Of a stretch of 64,000 nt of DNA, positions 35,991 to 45,369 are shown piece after piece; positions within the stretch are counted from its first letter, which is position 1, and every line of letters begins with the position of its first letter. The notes beneath the pieces are model-generated. The model was not told the DNA's origin. It worked only from the letters and a program-made list of their open reading frames with translations, and ran no database searches. Source of the DNA: Myxococcales bacterium (GTDB taxonomy: Bacteria; Myxococcota; UBA727; VGSZ01); the NCBI GenBank assembly GCA_023248635.1, contig JAHFED010000021.1, positions 1 to 64,000 on the forward strand, written 5' to 3'. Position numbers and translations under genes: made by a program.

Positions 35991-36022
35991 TTGATGTTCA
36001 AGACGCTGGCGCGTCTTGATGT
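35991..36022. repeat. Repeat family A, single diverged copy
   Basis: TTCAAGACGC and GCGTCTTGA arms around TGGC are as in the 3061-3171 array, but the flank reads TTGATG instead of TTGAAG. It lies directly after the CheW-like operon. It is followed 75 bp later by a family B array, the only place where two families meet. No gene is seen in 35971-36273. Confidence 0.8.
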
Positions 36023-36097
36023 TGTCGGCTTCGGCATACCCAGTGTCCTCGCGGGCGGCACTTCTTCCGCCGCGCCTCGCTGGCGATGAAGCCACGA

Positions 36098-36225
36098 ATT
36101 CATCGCCGCCAGGCGATGAACCTGTAGACAATTCACCGACACGCGAAGCGCTGTCGGTGAATTTCATCGCCGCCAGCCGATGAACCTGTAGACAATTCAC
36201 CGACACGCGAAGCGCTGTCGGTGAA
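36098..36225 (-). repeat. Repeat family B: two tandem 63/64-bp copies
   Basis: Two copies in leftward orientation each carry hairpins B2 and B1 and the linker ACCTGTAGACAA. The second copy has one extra T and one arm change (CAGCCGATGAA). They lie 49 bp beyond the stop of the leftward PilX-like gene, so they are in its 3' region, and also behind the rightward CheW genes. The remaining bases to 36273 hold only a short palindrome, CAAGATCATCTTG at 36228-36240. Confidence 0.88.
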
Positions 36226-36273
36226 ATCAAGATCATCTTGGGATGAACGGCTCGCGTCTTCTCCCACCCGTCG

Positions 36274-39255
36274 TCAACGCGTCCAGTCTTTGATCGCAAA
36301 GACGTCGAAGTGGGGGCTGCCGGGTGGCTGGTTCGCCGGGAAATCCAGGTGGTTGTCGTAGGACCAGGGCCGGTTGGGCGCGACCTTTTGTCCGTTGTGT
36401 TTGCCGCGCAGGTAGACCGGGGCAAAGCCGACGACGAAGGAGCCGTTGACCGTGGCGTCGAGGCCGCCCCAATCCTCGAGGAAGCCCGGGAAATTCTCGA
36501 AGCCGCCGTTGAATTCACTGCCAAAGGCCTGGGGGTGTCCGGCGAAGAGCTCCAGTGTGTAGACGGTGGCTGTGGCCTGCCGATCCCATTTGTCGCCGCG
36601 GGTGCCGTTGTTGTCCGAGACGCTGGGCCGCCCCCACGGCGTCGTGGCGTCGTCCCAATTGCGCGAGAGGAAGCGCACCTGGTCGCCGGTGATCAGGAAG
36701 GGGACCCAGGGGCTCGGCAGCTCCGACACCGGCGTCAGAGAGGGCAGCGAGCTGTCGTTGATGTCGCCCCAAACGTAGGCCGGGATGTTGGTGGAGACGG
36801 TGAGGCCCTCCTTCAACGGATCGGTGCTGACGGTCTCGTTGCCGATGAAGCCGGCGTGGACCACACGCACCACGTTGGCCCTGGCGCCGCCTTCGAGCCC
36901 GTCGGCGCCGAGGTTCCAATCGGAGCAGGGCACATGCTTGAAGGGCACGAAGGGCAACGCCGCGTTGGTGGGGGGGCGCACCATCTCGGCCTGCCACACG
37001 TTGAAGGTGCCCCGCTCCACCGCGGGCGGCGTCGTCGCGCCATCCCGAACCAACGCGAGGTCCGTGGTGCACAGCTCGTAGGGCAGCGAGGGGCGCGCCA
37101 CCGCACTCGCCAATCGACTGGCCTGTCGGGGTTGGGTGATGACGCTGCCGGCCACGATGGGGGGGGCGGGGACAGAGGGCGGCAGCGACGCTGCGGCGTT
37201 TTCGTGTTTGCCCTGCTTCGGCCACACGTTGTCGCCGCCCGCGTAGGTGCTGCTGGTGCCAAATCCATCCAGGCTCCCCACCCAGGTGTTGGAGATGAAG
37301 ACGACGCCATTGAAGGCGCGACCGCTGGCACCACTACAGGTGCTTGGAAAATAAGATCCAAGCTCACCTTTTGTGCAGGTTTTTAGCGCTGAACGAAAGG
37401 CCCGCACATTGAAGTTGATCGGCAAAACCCGCGAGCGCGGATAGCGCAGCGTCATCTGGCTGTCATACACCGGCTGGATCATGATCTGGGGATCGATGAA
37501 GCCGCTGCGGGTAGAGTCGAGGATCTTGTGGCGGATGGGTTCGACGGCGGTGGGCAACACGCCGCCGCAGGTCGTGTCAAAGACCGAAAGCAACACGCCT
37601 TTGTCGTTGCCAGCCCCCGCCGTTCCCGCCGAAGGTTTGCTGGCCCCACAGATCTCGGCCGGCACCGAGTCAGCGAGCAGATCTTCGTTGCTGGCTGCGG
37701 CGGCGGCGTTGGCGTCGTCGGCCCAGACCCCCGGCACCACCTCGGCGTCGGCCAAGGCGTCGGTGTCATCAGGGCTGTCGGTCTTCAGGTTCTTCATTGC
37801 GCCGTAGGAGACCACGGGTTTGTTGGCCTGAGTTGTATCATAGATCATTTCTCCGTAATACGAATCAGCCAGCACTCCAAATCGATAATAGGAGAAGAAT
37901 TTAGGGATCTCCTCGGCGTTGGTGGAGGAGTCCCAACCCCGAGCGGTCTTGAGATCGGCCTGGCCGACGGCGAGCTCGGTGGTGAGCAGGCGCTCGGTGG
38001 GCTGGGCAGAGCTGGTGATGGTGTAGTGCCCGGGGTGATCGGACCAAATGGGCGTCCCCGGCCAGCCACAAGGATCCGCCGACGACGTCGTTCCCTTCAA
38101 GAACCACACGCCGTTGAGGATGCGCAAGTCCGCTTTGCAAGAGAGCTTCTCGCTGGCGACGGCGCCGTCGTCGTCGGGCATGACGGGATCCGTGAAAAGG
38201 CGCGAGGTCCCGGTGTTGGCGAAGCCAGTGGCGTTGGTGGCAGCGTCGGCGGCCAAGCGCCCGGGCTGCACGGCCGCACTGGCCTGGATGGGCAGTCGCA
38301 GGGGCCTCACTTTGTGGTCGACGTCGAGCAGGTGGCGGGTCCAGGTCGACGCCGCGTAGTCGGCCCAGGTCGCAAAGCCGTGCGCCGAAGCGGGGATGCT
38401 CCCGTGATCGTTTTTGCCGGCGCCGGTGCCCGCGAGCTCGACGAAACAGCTGTCGACGGCGTTGTTGGCGGGCGGCGGCGTCGTCGGCCCGGCGGCCGTG
38501 GGCTGTTTGCTCGCGTTGGTCCCAGGATAGTTGGAGTCGGGGCAAGAGGTGCCCCCCTTCCACACCCAGACCTTGGCGTCGCCGTCGTCGACGAAGAGGC
38601 AATCCGGATTCTTTCCGCTCATCGCTCGCCCAGAGGTCGTGAGGTTTTGCAGGTACAGGCCGCCATCGGTGCTCGACACGCACACGTCGCCGTTGACATG
38701 GATGCGGCCGCGCACGACGGACTCGGGCGAGGGAAGCCACGTCAGCTTCAGATCAGAAAAGACAAAGAACTGGAACATTGCGACGGAACCAAGGGTCAGT
38801 GTTTGCAGGGTATCGCACCGAATTTTGGTGCCATTTTTCTGGGCTGACACTTGCAAACCAATGTCGCCTTGCAGGGCACTGATGCCGGCGAAGGGGCCGT
38901 TGGGCAGCGGGCGCGGCGCCGGCGTGTTCGTCAGCTCCACCGAGAAGCCATCGGTGGTGAAGCCCGGCGGCGTGAGCTTCGGGAGCCCGCTGGTGCAGCC
39001 GGTCGCTGAGCCGGCGGCGACGCACACGTAGTTCTGCATCCCCGTCGACGTCGGGTTGGTGGTGTTGCCCAGATATTCTTGGGCGATGTGGATGACGCTG
39101 CGGGCGAGACCGTCGCAGGCGTAGAAAGCCTTGCGCCGCCCGATCATGTCGTTGGTGACCACCACCGACGAATGCAAGGCCGCGAGGGCGGTGGCGAAGG
39201 AGATGCCGAGCAGCACCACGAGCACCAGGATGAGCGGCAGGGAATAGCCGCGCAC
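36274..39255 (-). CDS. Oversized PilX-like pseudopilin protein
   Basis: This 993-aa protein has a prepilin-like N-terminus, GYSLPLILVLVVLLGISFATALAALH, with the basic-Gly cleavage context of PilX minor pilins. Its soluble region is about five times larger than usual PilX and contains Cys pairs (CVAAGSATGC, CGWPG, CGAS, CKADL and others) and many Asn/Ser/Gly loops. It is the last gene of a GspH-PilV-PilW-like operon and probably forms the pilus-tip subunit, perhaps acting as adhesin. I chose the GTG at 39255 (GGAG 4 nt upstream), which gives a normal short leader; a GTG at 39336 is an in-frame alternative without ribosome-binding site. Islands of AT-ending codons occur near 37340-37400 and 37830-37920. 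Confidence 0.78.
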   Translation of the reverse strand: MRGYSLPLILVLVVLLGISFATALAALHSSVVVTNDMIGRRKAFYACDGLARSVIHIAQEYLGNTTNPTSTGMQNYVCVAAGSATGCTSGLPKLTPPGFTTDGFSVELTNTPAPRPLPNGPFAGISALQGDIGLQVSAQKNGTKIRCDTLQTLTLGSVAMFQFFVFSDLKLTWLPSPESVVRGRIHVNGDVCVSSTDGGLYLQNLTTSGRAMSGKNPDCLFVDDGDAKVWVWKGGTSCPDSNYPGTNASKQPTAAGPTTPPPANNAVDSCFVELAGTGAGKNDHGSIPASAHGFATWADYAASTWTRHLLDVDHKVRPLRLPIQASAAVQPGRLAADAATNATGFANTGTSRLFTDPVMPDDDGAVASEKLSCKADLRILNGVWFLKGTTSSADPCGWPGTPIWSDHPGHYTITSSAQPTERLLTTELAVGQADLKTARGWDSSTNAEEIPKFFSYYRFGVLADSYYGEMIYDTTQANKPVVSYGAMKNLKTDSPDDTDALADAEVVPGVWADDANAAAAASNEDLLADSVPAEICGASKPSAGTAGAGNDKGVLLSVFDTTCGGVLPTAVEPIRHKILDSTRSGFIDPQIMIQPVYDSQMTLRYPRSRVLPINFNVRAFRSALKTCTKGELGSYFPSTCSGASGRAFNGVVFISNTWVGSLDGFGTSSTYAGGDNVWPKQGKHENAAASLPPSVPAPPIVAGSVITQPRQASRLASAVARPSLPYELCTTDLALVRDGATTPPAVERGTFNVWQAEMVRPPTNAALPFVPFKHVPCSDWNLGADGLEGGARANVVRVVHAGFIGNETVSTDPLKEGLTVSTNIPAYVWGDINDSSLPSLTPVSELPSPWVPFLITGDQVRFLSRNWDDATTPWGRPSVSDNNGTRGDKWDRQATATVYTLELFAGHPQAFGSEFNGGFENFPGFLEDWGGLDATVNGSFVVGFAPVYLRGKHNGQKVAPNRPWSYDNHLDFPANQPPGSPHFDVFAIKDWTR

Positions 39256-39406
39256 AGCGCTCCGGCCGGGCGCCTCATCAGGCGGGGAGGGACTTCGGTG
39301 GCAATGCAAGTGCGAGCGCCTCGAGGTGGAAATCACTCAGTGGTACATCGTGAACTGTTCGTCGAGAGACCGGCTTTCGGACGTGCAACGCCCAAAGCAA
39401 TGAACA

Positions 39407-40477
39407 CTAGAGAAACGTCAGTAGATTTCGCAGGAACGCGCGACCGATGGTCGGCCGCAACACGGTCTTGGTCGCGCTGCGCGAAGGACCGTCGAGCAGA
39501 CGCCGGGTGGAGGTGCCAACGGCGTCGTTGTCGACGCCGCCGACGATGATGCCGATCTGCAACATGCGCAGGGTGTCGACGGGAACATCTTCCAGGCGGC
39601 CTGAGTCTTTGGTGTCACCGACGGCGTTGCCAAACCACTCGTCGTCGTTGCTGTTGTCGTCGAAGATGATGCCGTCGCCGTCGGCGTCGTAGCCCTGCGC
39701 GACCTGGAAGTCGAAGACCTCCTCGGCAGCGACGATGCGCTCCGAGGCGGCGATGACGCCGTCGTCGTTGGTGTCGAGCTCGCGGATCAAGCGATTGTCG
39801 GAGTCGCGGTACCAGCGCTCCACCGTCGCCGCTACCACGAGCCCACCGACGAAATTGTCCTGGTTGCCGGGCATCCTCGACAAGCTGTCGTCGACGGCCA
39901 TGCCACCGCCGCCGGGTGGAAAGGTCACGCGACAGTTCGAGGTGTTCGAGTTGTTGGACACCGCGACGCCCCACTCGTTGCCATCGGGCGTGATGATCGT
40001 GAGCTTCTTGTTTTCAAACGCGGCGGTGTTGCAGCACACCGTATGGGTGGCGGCGTCTTTGGCGAGCTCGAGGACGGAGCCAGCGCCGGGGCGCCCGACG
40101 ATGGCGCACTCGTCGACCTCCGGCTTCGAGCGAATGATGATCAACGTGTCCGAGTCGGTGGTGGAGTTGACCGCCTGCACGCTGGCCCAAGGCCGAATCC
40201 CCTTGCCGCCCGCACCCTGGGTGCTCGACACGAAGAAATCGATCAGATGCTTGGCCTGGTCGTCGACGATGGCGACTTCGCGCGTCTGGGCCAAGGTTCG
40301 CGACACGCTCAAGACGCTGCTGATCGACGCCGTCGTAACGATCACGGCGATGGCGCTGGCGACGACCAGCTCAATCAGAGAAAAAGCGCGCGCGGCGGTG
40401 CGGTGATCGCTTCGGGTCGCTTCTCGCCGAGGCGAAAGCGCGCACTCACCGAGCAGCGACTCTGCGCGACTGATCAA
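39407..40477 (-). CDS. PilW-like minor pilin
   Basis: This 356-aa protein has a prepilin motif ARAFSLIELVVASAIAVIVT (Glu at the +5 position) about 30 residues in. A hydrophobic helix and a large C-terminal domain follow, with a DxDGDG-type loop (YDADGDGIIFDD) and one (TNDDGVIAASE) that may bind calcium. It resembles PilW/PilJ minor pseudopilins of type IV pili. The TTG at 40477 overlaps the stop of the preceding gene by 4 nt (TTGA) and is the most likely start; the leader is longish. The downstream PilX-like gene follows after about 150 bp. Confidence 0.82.
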   Translation of the reverse strand: MISRAESLLGECALSPRREATRSDHRTAARAFSLIELVVASAIAVIVTTASISSVLSVSRTLAQTREVAIVDDQAKHLIDFFVSSTQGAGGKGIRPWASVQAVNSTTDSDTLIIIRSKPEVDECAIVGRPGAGSVLELAKDAATHTVCCNTAAFENKKLTIITPDGNEWGVAVSNNSNTSNCRVTFPPGGGGMAVDDSLSRMPGNQDNFVGGLVVAATVERWYRDSDNRLIRELDTNDDGVIAASERIVAAEEVFDFQVAQGYDADGDGIIFDDNSNDDEWFGNAVGDTKDSGRLEDVPVDTLRMLQIGIIVGGVDNDAVGTSTRRLLDGPSRSATKTVLRPTIGRAFLRNLLTFL

Positions 40478-40896
40478 GTGCGATCCGTGGTGAGAGAGAA
40501 CTTCCGCGCCCGACCTTGGCCATCGGTCCAGCGCACGACGACGTTGATGCGGCGCAGCCCAGTGACGGGTGTATCCGCCTGAACCACCCACGCCGTGGTG
40601 AAGATCCCGCCCGCCGGCACCACCGCGCCGTCGATGTCGTAGCGAGAGCCGGCCACCTCGACGTCGCTCGTGAGCTGGGCGGCCCCATTTGGCAGCACCA
40701 AGAGCTGCTCGATCTGGCCTTCGGCGAGATGGAGAGCTTGGGTCAACATGCGGTGATCCTCTTTGATCTGGCGCGAGGTGCCGATGGCCGAGACCACACC
40801 GGTCAACGCGGTGATGAAGATCGTCGACGAGAAAATCACCTCGAGGAGGCTGAAGCCCCGGCCCTCCCCCCGGTGAGGCCCCGCGGCGCCCATCAC
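40474..40896 (-). CDS. PilV-like prepilin
   Basis: This 140-aa type IV prepilin-like protein has the cleavage motif RGFSLLEVIFSSTIFITALTG near residue 13, with the conserved Phe and Glu. It corresponds to PilV/GspI-type minor pilins, which form the tip initiation complex. The start is either GTG at 40896 (4-nt overlap with the GspH-like stop) or ATG at 40893 (1-nt overlap). Its stop overlaps the TTG of the PilW-like gene. Confidence 0.85.
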   Translation of the reverse strand: MMGAAGPHRGEGRGFSLLEVIFSSTIFITALTGVVSAIGTSRQIKEDHRMLTQALHLAEGQIEQLLVLPNGAAQLTSDVEVAGSRYDIDGAVVPAGGIFTTAWVVQADTPVTGLRRINVVVRWTDGQGRARKFSLTTDRT

Positions 40897-41369
40897 CCAG
40901 CACCCTTCACGCGACGGGTGACGCCGGTGATCGGCAAGACGCGCAAGGTCCCGAGGCTCGCGCCCGTCGAGCAGTTGTTTTCGACGGTGCGGATCTTGGC
41001 CGCCGTCGTCGCGTTGATGCTGCCATCGGGCTGAAACACCAGCTTGCCATCACCGGTGTCGAAGGCGCAGGGCTTCGCGCGTTTCAAGGTCAGCGACGTC
41101 GACGAGACGAGGGTCGTGAGCGCGCAGGTGTCATAGGCCGTAAACGTGATCTGTTGGCCGGCGACAGCGACTTCGACGCAGCGACGCGAGGTGCGCGCGA
41201 GATTGCGAGCGCGCTTGAGGGCGTCTTCGACGACGATGAGGTCCCCTTGGCGTTCGAGCCTCGTGGTGATCCCCTCGAGGCGCGGCAATGCCAGGCTCGC
41301 GAGCACGCCGACCATCGCGACGACGACGATGAGTTCGAGGAGCGACACAGCGCGGAGTTGACGGGGCAT
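40893..41369 (-). CDS. GspH/FimT-like pseudopilin
   Basis: This 158-aa protein has a leader MPRQLRA before VSLLELIVVVAMVGVLASLALP, a type IV pilin N-terminal helix with Glu at the fifth position of the mature part. The soluble part, with four cysteines, follows the GspH/FimT pattern. It is the first gene of the pseudopilin operon. The 192-bp region upstream (41370-41561) holds a TTGACT at about 41450 on the minus strand but no convincing partner box. Confidence 0.85.
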   Translation of the reverse strand: MPRQLRAVSLLELIVVVAMVGVLASLALPRLEGITTRLERQGDLIVVEDALKRARNLARTSRRCVEVAVAGQQITFTAYDTCALTTLVSSTSLTLKRAKPCAFDTGDGKLVFQPDGSINATTAAKIRTVENNCSTGASLGTLRVLPITGVTRRVKGAG

Positions 41370-41561
41370 CGGTCAACGTTAGCGGAGCCCTTCGCATGTG
41401 TTGCAAGTTGTACGGATCCGTTCTGAGGGGAGGGCAGAAAGTCAAGCTGAGACAGAAATGGTGGAGGGGACGCCACCGCGTTGGACGGGGTGACTGAGGG
41501 CGACGCGCCACGGGAGAGAGCGTGGTGCGAAGACGCCAGAGAGACCATCGGCAGCCAGGGC

Positions 41562-43787
41562 TCAGAACTTGACGGGTCGCATCTTCTTGATCTCGACCTT
41601 CTGCTCGTCGCCTTGGCCGCGTTTCAGCCGGGCCTTCGGGTCTTTCTCCAGCACCGACTCGAGCAAGCCGGTGACCTTGGAAAAGTTGTTCATGTAGACA
41701 ATCGACCCCGGCTCGAGCTCGATGGCTCTCTTCAAATGGGCCAGCGCTTCGTCGTGGCGCTTCAGACGGATGGAGAGCACGACGCCCAGGCGGTTGTAGA
41801 GGGCCGCCGCTTTGGGGTTCACCCCAATGGCCTCTTCCAGCAACTTGGCGGCCCGGGCGTAGTCGCCCCTCCCTTCGGCTTCGCTGGCCTGCTCAAAGAG
41901 CACCAGCTCGCGCGCCTGCGGGCCCTTCACCGGTTTTCCCTTTTGGGCCGTCCCCAAGCCCTGAAAGAGCTCCTTGTAGGCCGGGACCGTGGGATCGAAG
42001 TTCATGGCCAGCTTCGCGTTCATCAGCGCTGACGCAGTGCGGCCCTCGGCCTGGTCCTTCAGCGCCTGTTCGTAGATGCGCTCGGCCTTCTTGCGCAGCT
42101 CGAAAGGAACCGAAGACGACGACGACGGCCTGGGCTTGGCGGGCTGGGGGGGCGCGGTGGGAGACAGCAGGCCCTGCCCTGGCAGGGGCATGGGTGGAGG
42201 CAGCGTGGCTTTGACCTCGAGTGCCTGACCAGGGAGCGGCATCGGGCGCGGGGGTGGTGCGGGCTCGGCTCTGGGGGGCTCGGTTTTGACGACGACGGGC
42301 CGCAGTTCTTTGCCCTCAGACCGGGCGGGCAACTCCTGTGCAGGTTCGGGCAGGGGGCTCAGGGCGTCCGAGGGCAAGGTGAAGGGGCGTGGAATGGCTT
42401 CGGTGCGCGGCGCGGGCTCTTCTTCTTCGATCTCAGGGGCGGGGGGCAGGGCGGCGTCCGCCGGACCGGGAAAAGCGCCGGTGACTTCGTCGTAGATCCC
42501 CTTCGAGCCACCCAGAGGATCGTTGCTGACGCTCTCATCCTCATCGCCGAACGAGGCGCTCGCGCCTTCGTCGCCTTCGATGGGCCGCGCTTTGTTGCCT
42601 TCGTCCAGGTCGTCCAGGGGGGCGCCGTCGGCGGCGTCGGCGGCCTGGGATCTGGCGTCACCGAGCCCGGTGGGATCCTTCAGGGCTGAGGCGAGCGAGC
42701 TGTGGGCCTCGGTGGGATCGTCGAAGCCGACGTCGGCTGCGGGGGCGGCTCCGGCTGTGGCCGCGATCACACGAGGCGCGCCCCCGTCACCGGCGACGCT
42801 GGGGACGCTCTCGGCAAACACCGAGGATGCGTTGTCAGCCTTGCCCCAGTCGTCATCGTTGCCGCCTTCGCCCGCCTGCAAAGACGCGAAGCGAACATCG
42901 TCGAGGATGCCGGCGTTGCTCCTGGGGAGCAGGGAGATGGGGGCAGGAGCCGGGCCGCGGGCTGGAGCGCCGTCGGCGGCGTCGACGATGGGTGTCGCCG
43001 CCGGTCGCCGACGGGCTCCCGAGGCCAGCTCGATGTCGCCTTCACTGCGGGAGCGAACGAGCGAGGGCTGGGCCTGGGGGGCGCCCGCGAGGGCCTCGAT
43101 GTGCTCCATGCTGGCAACCATGGTGGCATCGCCCTCGGGCGGGCCGCGGCGGGACCCAGGCGCCCGGGCCCGGCCTGAGGGCAGAGAGTTCTTGGCGGCC
43201 TTGGGGGTGCGAAGGGCCGGGGCCGCTGCGGCGGAGGCCTGGCGCGGGGCCGCCCCGTCTTTCTGCTTCTTGTAGCCCTTGAGGCGAACAAAGCCTTTGT
43301 CGGCGAGCAAGGCCAGCGCGGTCTTGAATTCGCTGTCCTCCATCGCGGCTTTTTTCTGGATGCGACCGACGCTGCGCTTGCCATTGACGAAGCCGAGCAC
43401 GTGCCGCTCGAAGGGCGTGATGCGCATGCTCTGGCCCGAACCTGCAGCGACCTCGGGGATGGCATCGGCGTTCATCAGCTGGGCGACGGCGCCGCCGACG
43501 TAGAAGCGGGCCTGAGTGACCTCGCGTTGGCTGACGCCAGCATCGTTGCTTTGAAAGGAGCGCACCTCGTCGCCTTCTTCGTGGCTGACCTTGCCGAGGA
43601 TCATCGCGTCTTCGCCGAAGTCGACCTTGGGGCGGTTCTTGCCAAAAGCGCGGCTGGGGGGCGGGCGCTGTTCGCGTTCGTCGTCGGTGATGTCGTCGCC
43701 CAGAAAGCTCGCGTCGAGAATGAAGTCGCAGCCGGGGCAGATGAACGCCCCGTCCTCGACGACCCGGCCACACTTGGGACACTCCAC
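41562..43787 (-). CDS. Zinc-ribbon / TPR protein with disordered middle
   Basis: This 741-aa cytoplasmic protein has an N-terminal zinc ribbon (CPKC and CPGC within the first 22 residues). A winged-helix-like segment at about 120-175 (MRITPFERHVLGFVNGKRSVGRIQKKAAM) recalls the PatA-like DUF4388 tail in myxobacterial regulators. A long Pro/Ala/Asp-rich disordered stretch (about 185-560) follows, then C-terminal TPR repeats (EEAIGVNPKAAALYNRLGVVL, AHLKRAIELEPGSIVYMNN). The GTG at 43787, 9 nt after GGAG, is preferred to a TTG at 43793. A family C repeat encodes NSLPSGRAR at about residues 200-208. Function is unknown; it may be a regulatory scaffold. Confidence 0.75.
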   Translation of the reverse strand: MECPKCGRVVEDGAFICPGCDFILDASFLGDDITDDEREQRPPPSRAFGKNRPKVDFGEDAMILGKVSHEEGDEVRSFQSNDAGVSQREVTQARFYVGGAVAQLMNADAIPEVAAGSGQSMRITPFERHVLGFVNGKRSVGRIQKKAAMEDSEFKTALALLADKGFVRLKGYKKQKDGAAPRQASAAAAPALRTPKAAKNSLPSGRARAPGSRRGPPEGDATMVASMEHIEALAGAPQAQPSLVRSRSEGDIELASGARRRPAATPIVDAADGAPARGPAPAPISLLPRSNAGILDDVRFASLQAGEGGNDDDWGKADNASSVFAESVPSVAGDGGAPRVIAATAGAAPAADVGFDDPTEAHSSLASALKDPTGLGDARSQAADAADGAPLDDLDEGNKARPIEGDEGASASFGDEDESVSNDPLGGSKGIYDEVTGAFPGPADAALPPAPEIEEEEPAPRTEAIPRPFTLPSDALSPLPEPAQELPARSEGKELRPVVVKTEPPRAEPAPPPRPMPLPGQALEVKATLPPPMPLPGQGLLSPTAPPQPAKPRPSSSSSVPFELRKKAERIYEQALKDQAEGRTASALMNAKLAMNFDPTVPAYKELFQGLGTAQKGKPVKGPQARELVLFEQASEAEGRGDYARAAKLLEEAIGVNPKAAALYNRLGVVLSIRLKRHDEALAHLKRAIELEPGSIVYMNNFSKVTGLLESVLEKDPKARLKRGQGDEQKVEIKKMRPVKF
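43170..43189 (-). repeat. Repeat family C, single copy within a coding sequence
   Basis: CCTGAGGGCAGAGA (43174-43187) with its GGCCCGG flank is the same core as at 28766-28854. It is read in frame as SLPSGRA in the disordered part of the zinc-ribbon/TPR protein, the same frame as in the HExxH lipoprotein. Confidence 0.75.
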
Positions 43788-43971
43788 CGACAACCACTCC
43801 GACTGGGCTCAGACACCGGATGCACCAGGCCCAAGACGTCAGCGCGCCAACTTACACGAGCAGGTTCACCGCGTGTTCAACCAACATCGCCGGCCGTCTG
43901 CTGCTCCGGGGTCGCCAAGCTTGAGCGCGGGGGGAAACAGCGCTAACCGGGCGCATCTCGACGGAGCGTCC

Positions 43972-45369
43972 ATGCGATCGAACTCGGTGTCGTGCTTGTT
44001 TGTCGCCGGGGGCCTGACCCTGGCCTCCCTGGTCCACGCGCAGGGGGCGCCACCAGCAGACAGCGCCACCGAGCCGGTGGATGCTCCGCCGCCCGTCGTT
44101 GCCGCACCGCCGGTGGTGGAGGCGCCACCGCCCCCCGTCGAGGCGCCTCCTGCTGTGCCGGCGCCGCCTGTCGATGTACCGCCGCCCCCGCTCGCTGCCA
44201 CCCCTGCCGTGGCCGCGGGCCCGGCGCGTTCCCCCACCGCTGGTCCGCAGCTCGAAGGACCCCGCGACGGCTTGCCCGATTGCCGCGCGAGCGCCGCGGC
44301 GTGCGCGAAGAACGAGCTCTTTGCTCTGTGGCCGCGTCTGCGGCTGCGCACCGGCTACGAGCTCGTGCAGCCCGACAGCCAGATCCTCACCGTCGGACAA
44401 AACGACGGCTTCTTCATCGACGAAGCCCAAGTTGGCGTCGACGGAGCCTTCAAGGACGACCTGCGCTTTCGCTTGTTGATCGACGTCATCACGCTGGTTC
44501 CCGGTGGGGCGCCCAACGATCCAGTGCAGTCCGTCAACGCCGCCGTGCGGGATGCCTGGGTGGCCTGGATTCCCTCGGATTGGTTCTTCGTCTCCGCCGG
44601 GCAACAGTTCATGCCCGAGGATTTGGAGGGCGCGACGTCGCTGGCCAACTTGCCCTTCGCGCGCCGCTCGGTGGCCAGCGCCGGCGTCCGCCCGGGGCAC
44701 GGCTTCGCGGTCTCGGGTCTGTCGCCGTCGCGGCAGCTCGGCGTGGTGGCCGGCTCGACGGAAAACGCCCGCTTGGGCCCGGTCGGTCTCGAGTACCTGT
44801 TCGGCATCGGCAACGGCAACGGCCAGAACATCGCGGGCAACGACAACAAGCTGCCCGCCGTCTACGCGCGTCTGGGCGTCGCCTACGAAGACGTTGCCCG
44901 CGTCGGCGTCGGCGGCCGGAACAACCCGCGCACCGTGGGGACCCTGCCCAACCTCTTCAACGAGGTCGACAACGTCGGCTTCGTCGACGCCAGCGTCAAG
45001 CTGTTTGGCATCAGCGCGGCGGGGCAGGGCATCTTCAAACAGACCGCGTTTGGCACTTTGTTTCCCGAGGCTGGCGACGGATCCACCGACGTCGGCATGG
45101 GCGTCTCTGCTTGGATCTTCGCCGACGCACCCTTTGGGGTTTCCTTGTGCGGGGTCATCCCGGCCTACCGCTTCAGCTACTACGATCCGAGCTCCACCTT
45201 CCTCGACGATCAGCTCATCGAAAACAGCCTCGGCGTGCGCTGGAACGTTCCCGTCGAGCACCTGCCGCTCTCGCTCTTCGTCGACGGCACCCTGTTGACC
45301 GAGTTCGGCGACAACGTGCGCGACCTCGACAACGCCCGTCTCACCGCCCTGCTGCAACTGGAGCTCTGA
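43972..45369 (+). CDS. OprP/OprO-like outer-membrane porin
   Basis: This 465-aa protein has a signal peptide cleaved near VHA-QG (residues 23-24), then a Pro/Ala-rich segment (about 25-85). A 16- or 18-strand-type barrel follows, matching the phosphate-selective porin O/P pattern (DAWVAWIPSDWFFVSAGQQFMPEDLEG, GVAYEDVARVGVGG, a final aromatic-poor strand LTALLQLEL). It would form a channel for anions or other small solutes. The ATG at 43972 follows GGAG by 5 nt. Its stop shares one base with the start of the Cys-rich gene (TGATG), so they are co-translated. Confidence 0.82.
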   Translation: MRSNSVSCLFVAGGLTLASLVHAQGAPPADSATEPVDAPPPVVAAPPVVEAPPPPVEAPPAVPAPPVDVPPPPLAATPAVAAGPARSPTAGPQLEGPRDGLPDCRASAAACAKNELFALWPRLRLRTGYELVQPDSQILTVGQNDGFFIDEAQVGVDGAFKDDLRFRLLIDVITLVPGGAPNDPVQSVNAAVRDAWVAWIPSDWFFVSAGQQFMPEDLEGATSLANLPFARRSVASAGVRPGHGFAVSGLSPSRQLGVVAGSTENARLGPVGLEYLFGIGNGNGQNIAGNDNKLPAVYARLGVAYEDVARVGVGGRNNPRTVGTLPNLFNEVDNVGFVDASVKLFGISAAGQGIFKQTAFGTLFPEAGDGSTDVGMGVSAWIFADAPFGVSLCGVIPAYRFSYYDPSSTFLDDQLIENSLGVRWNVPVEHLPLSLFVDGTLLTEFGDNVRDLDNARLTALLQLEL

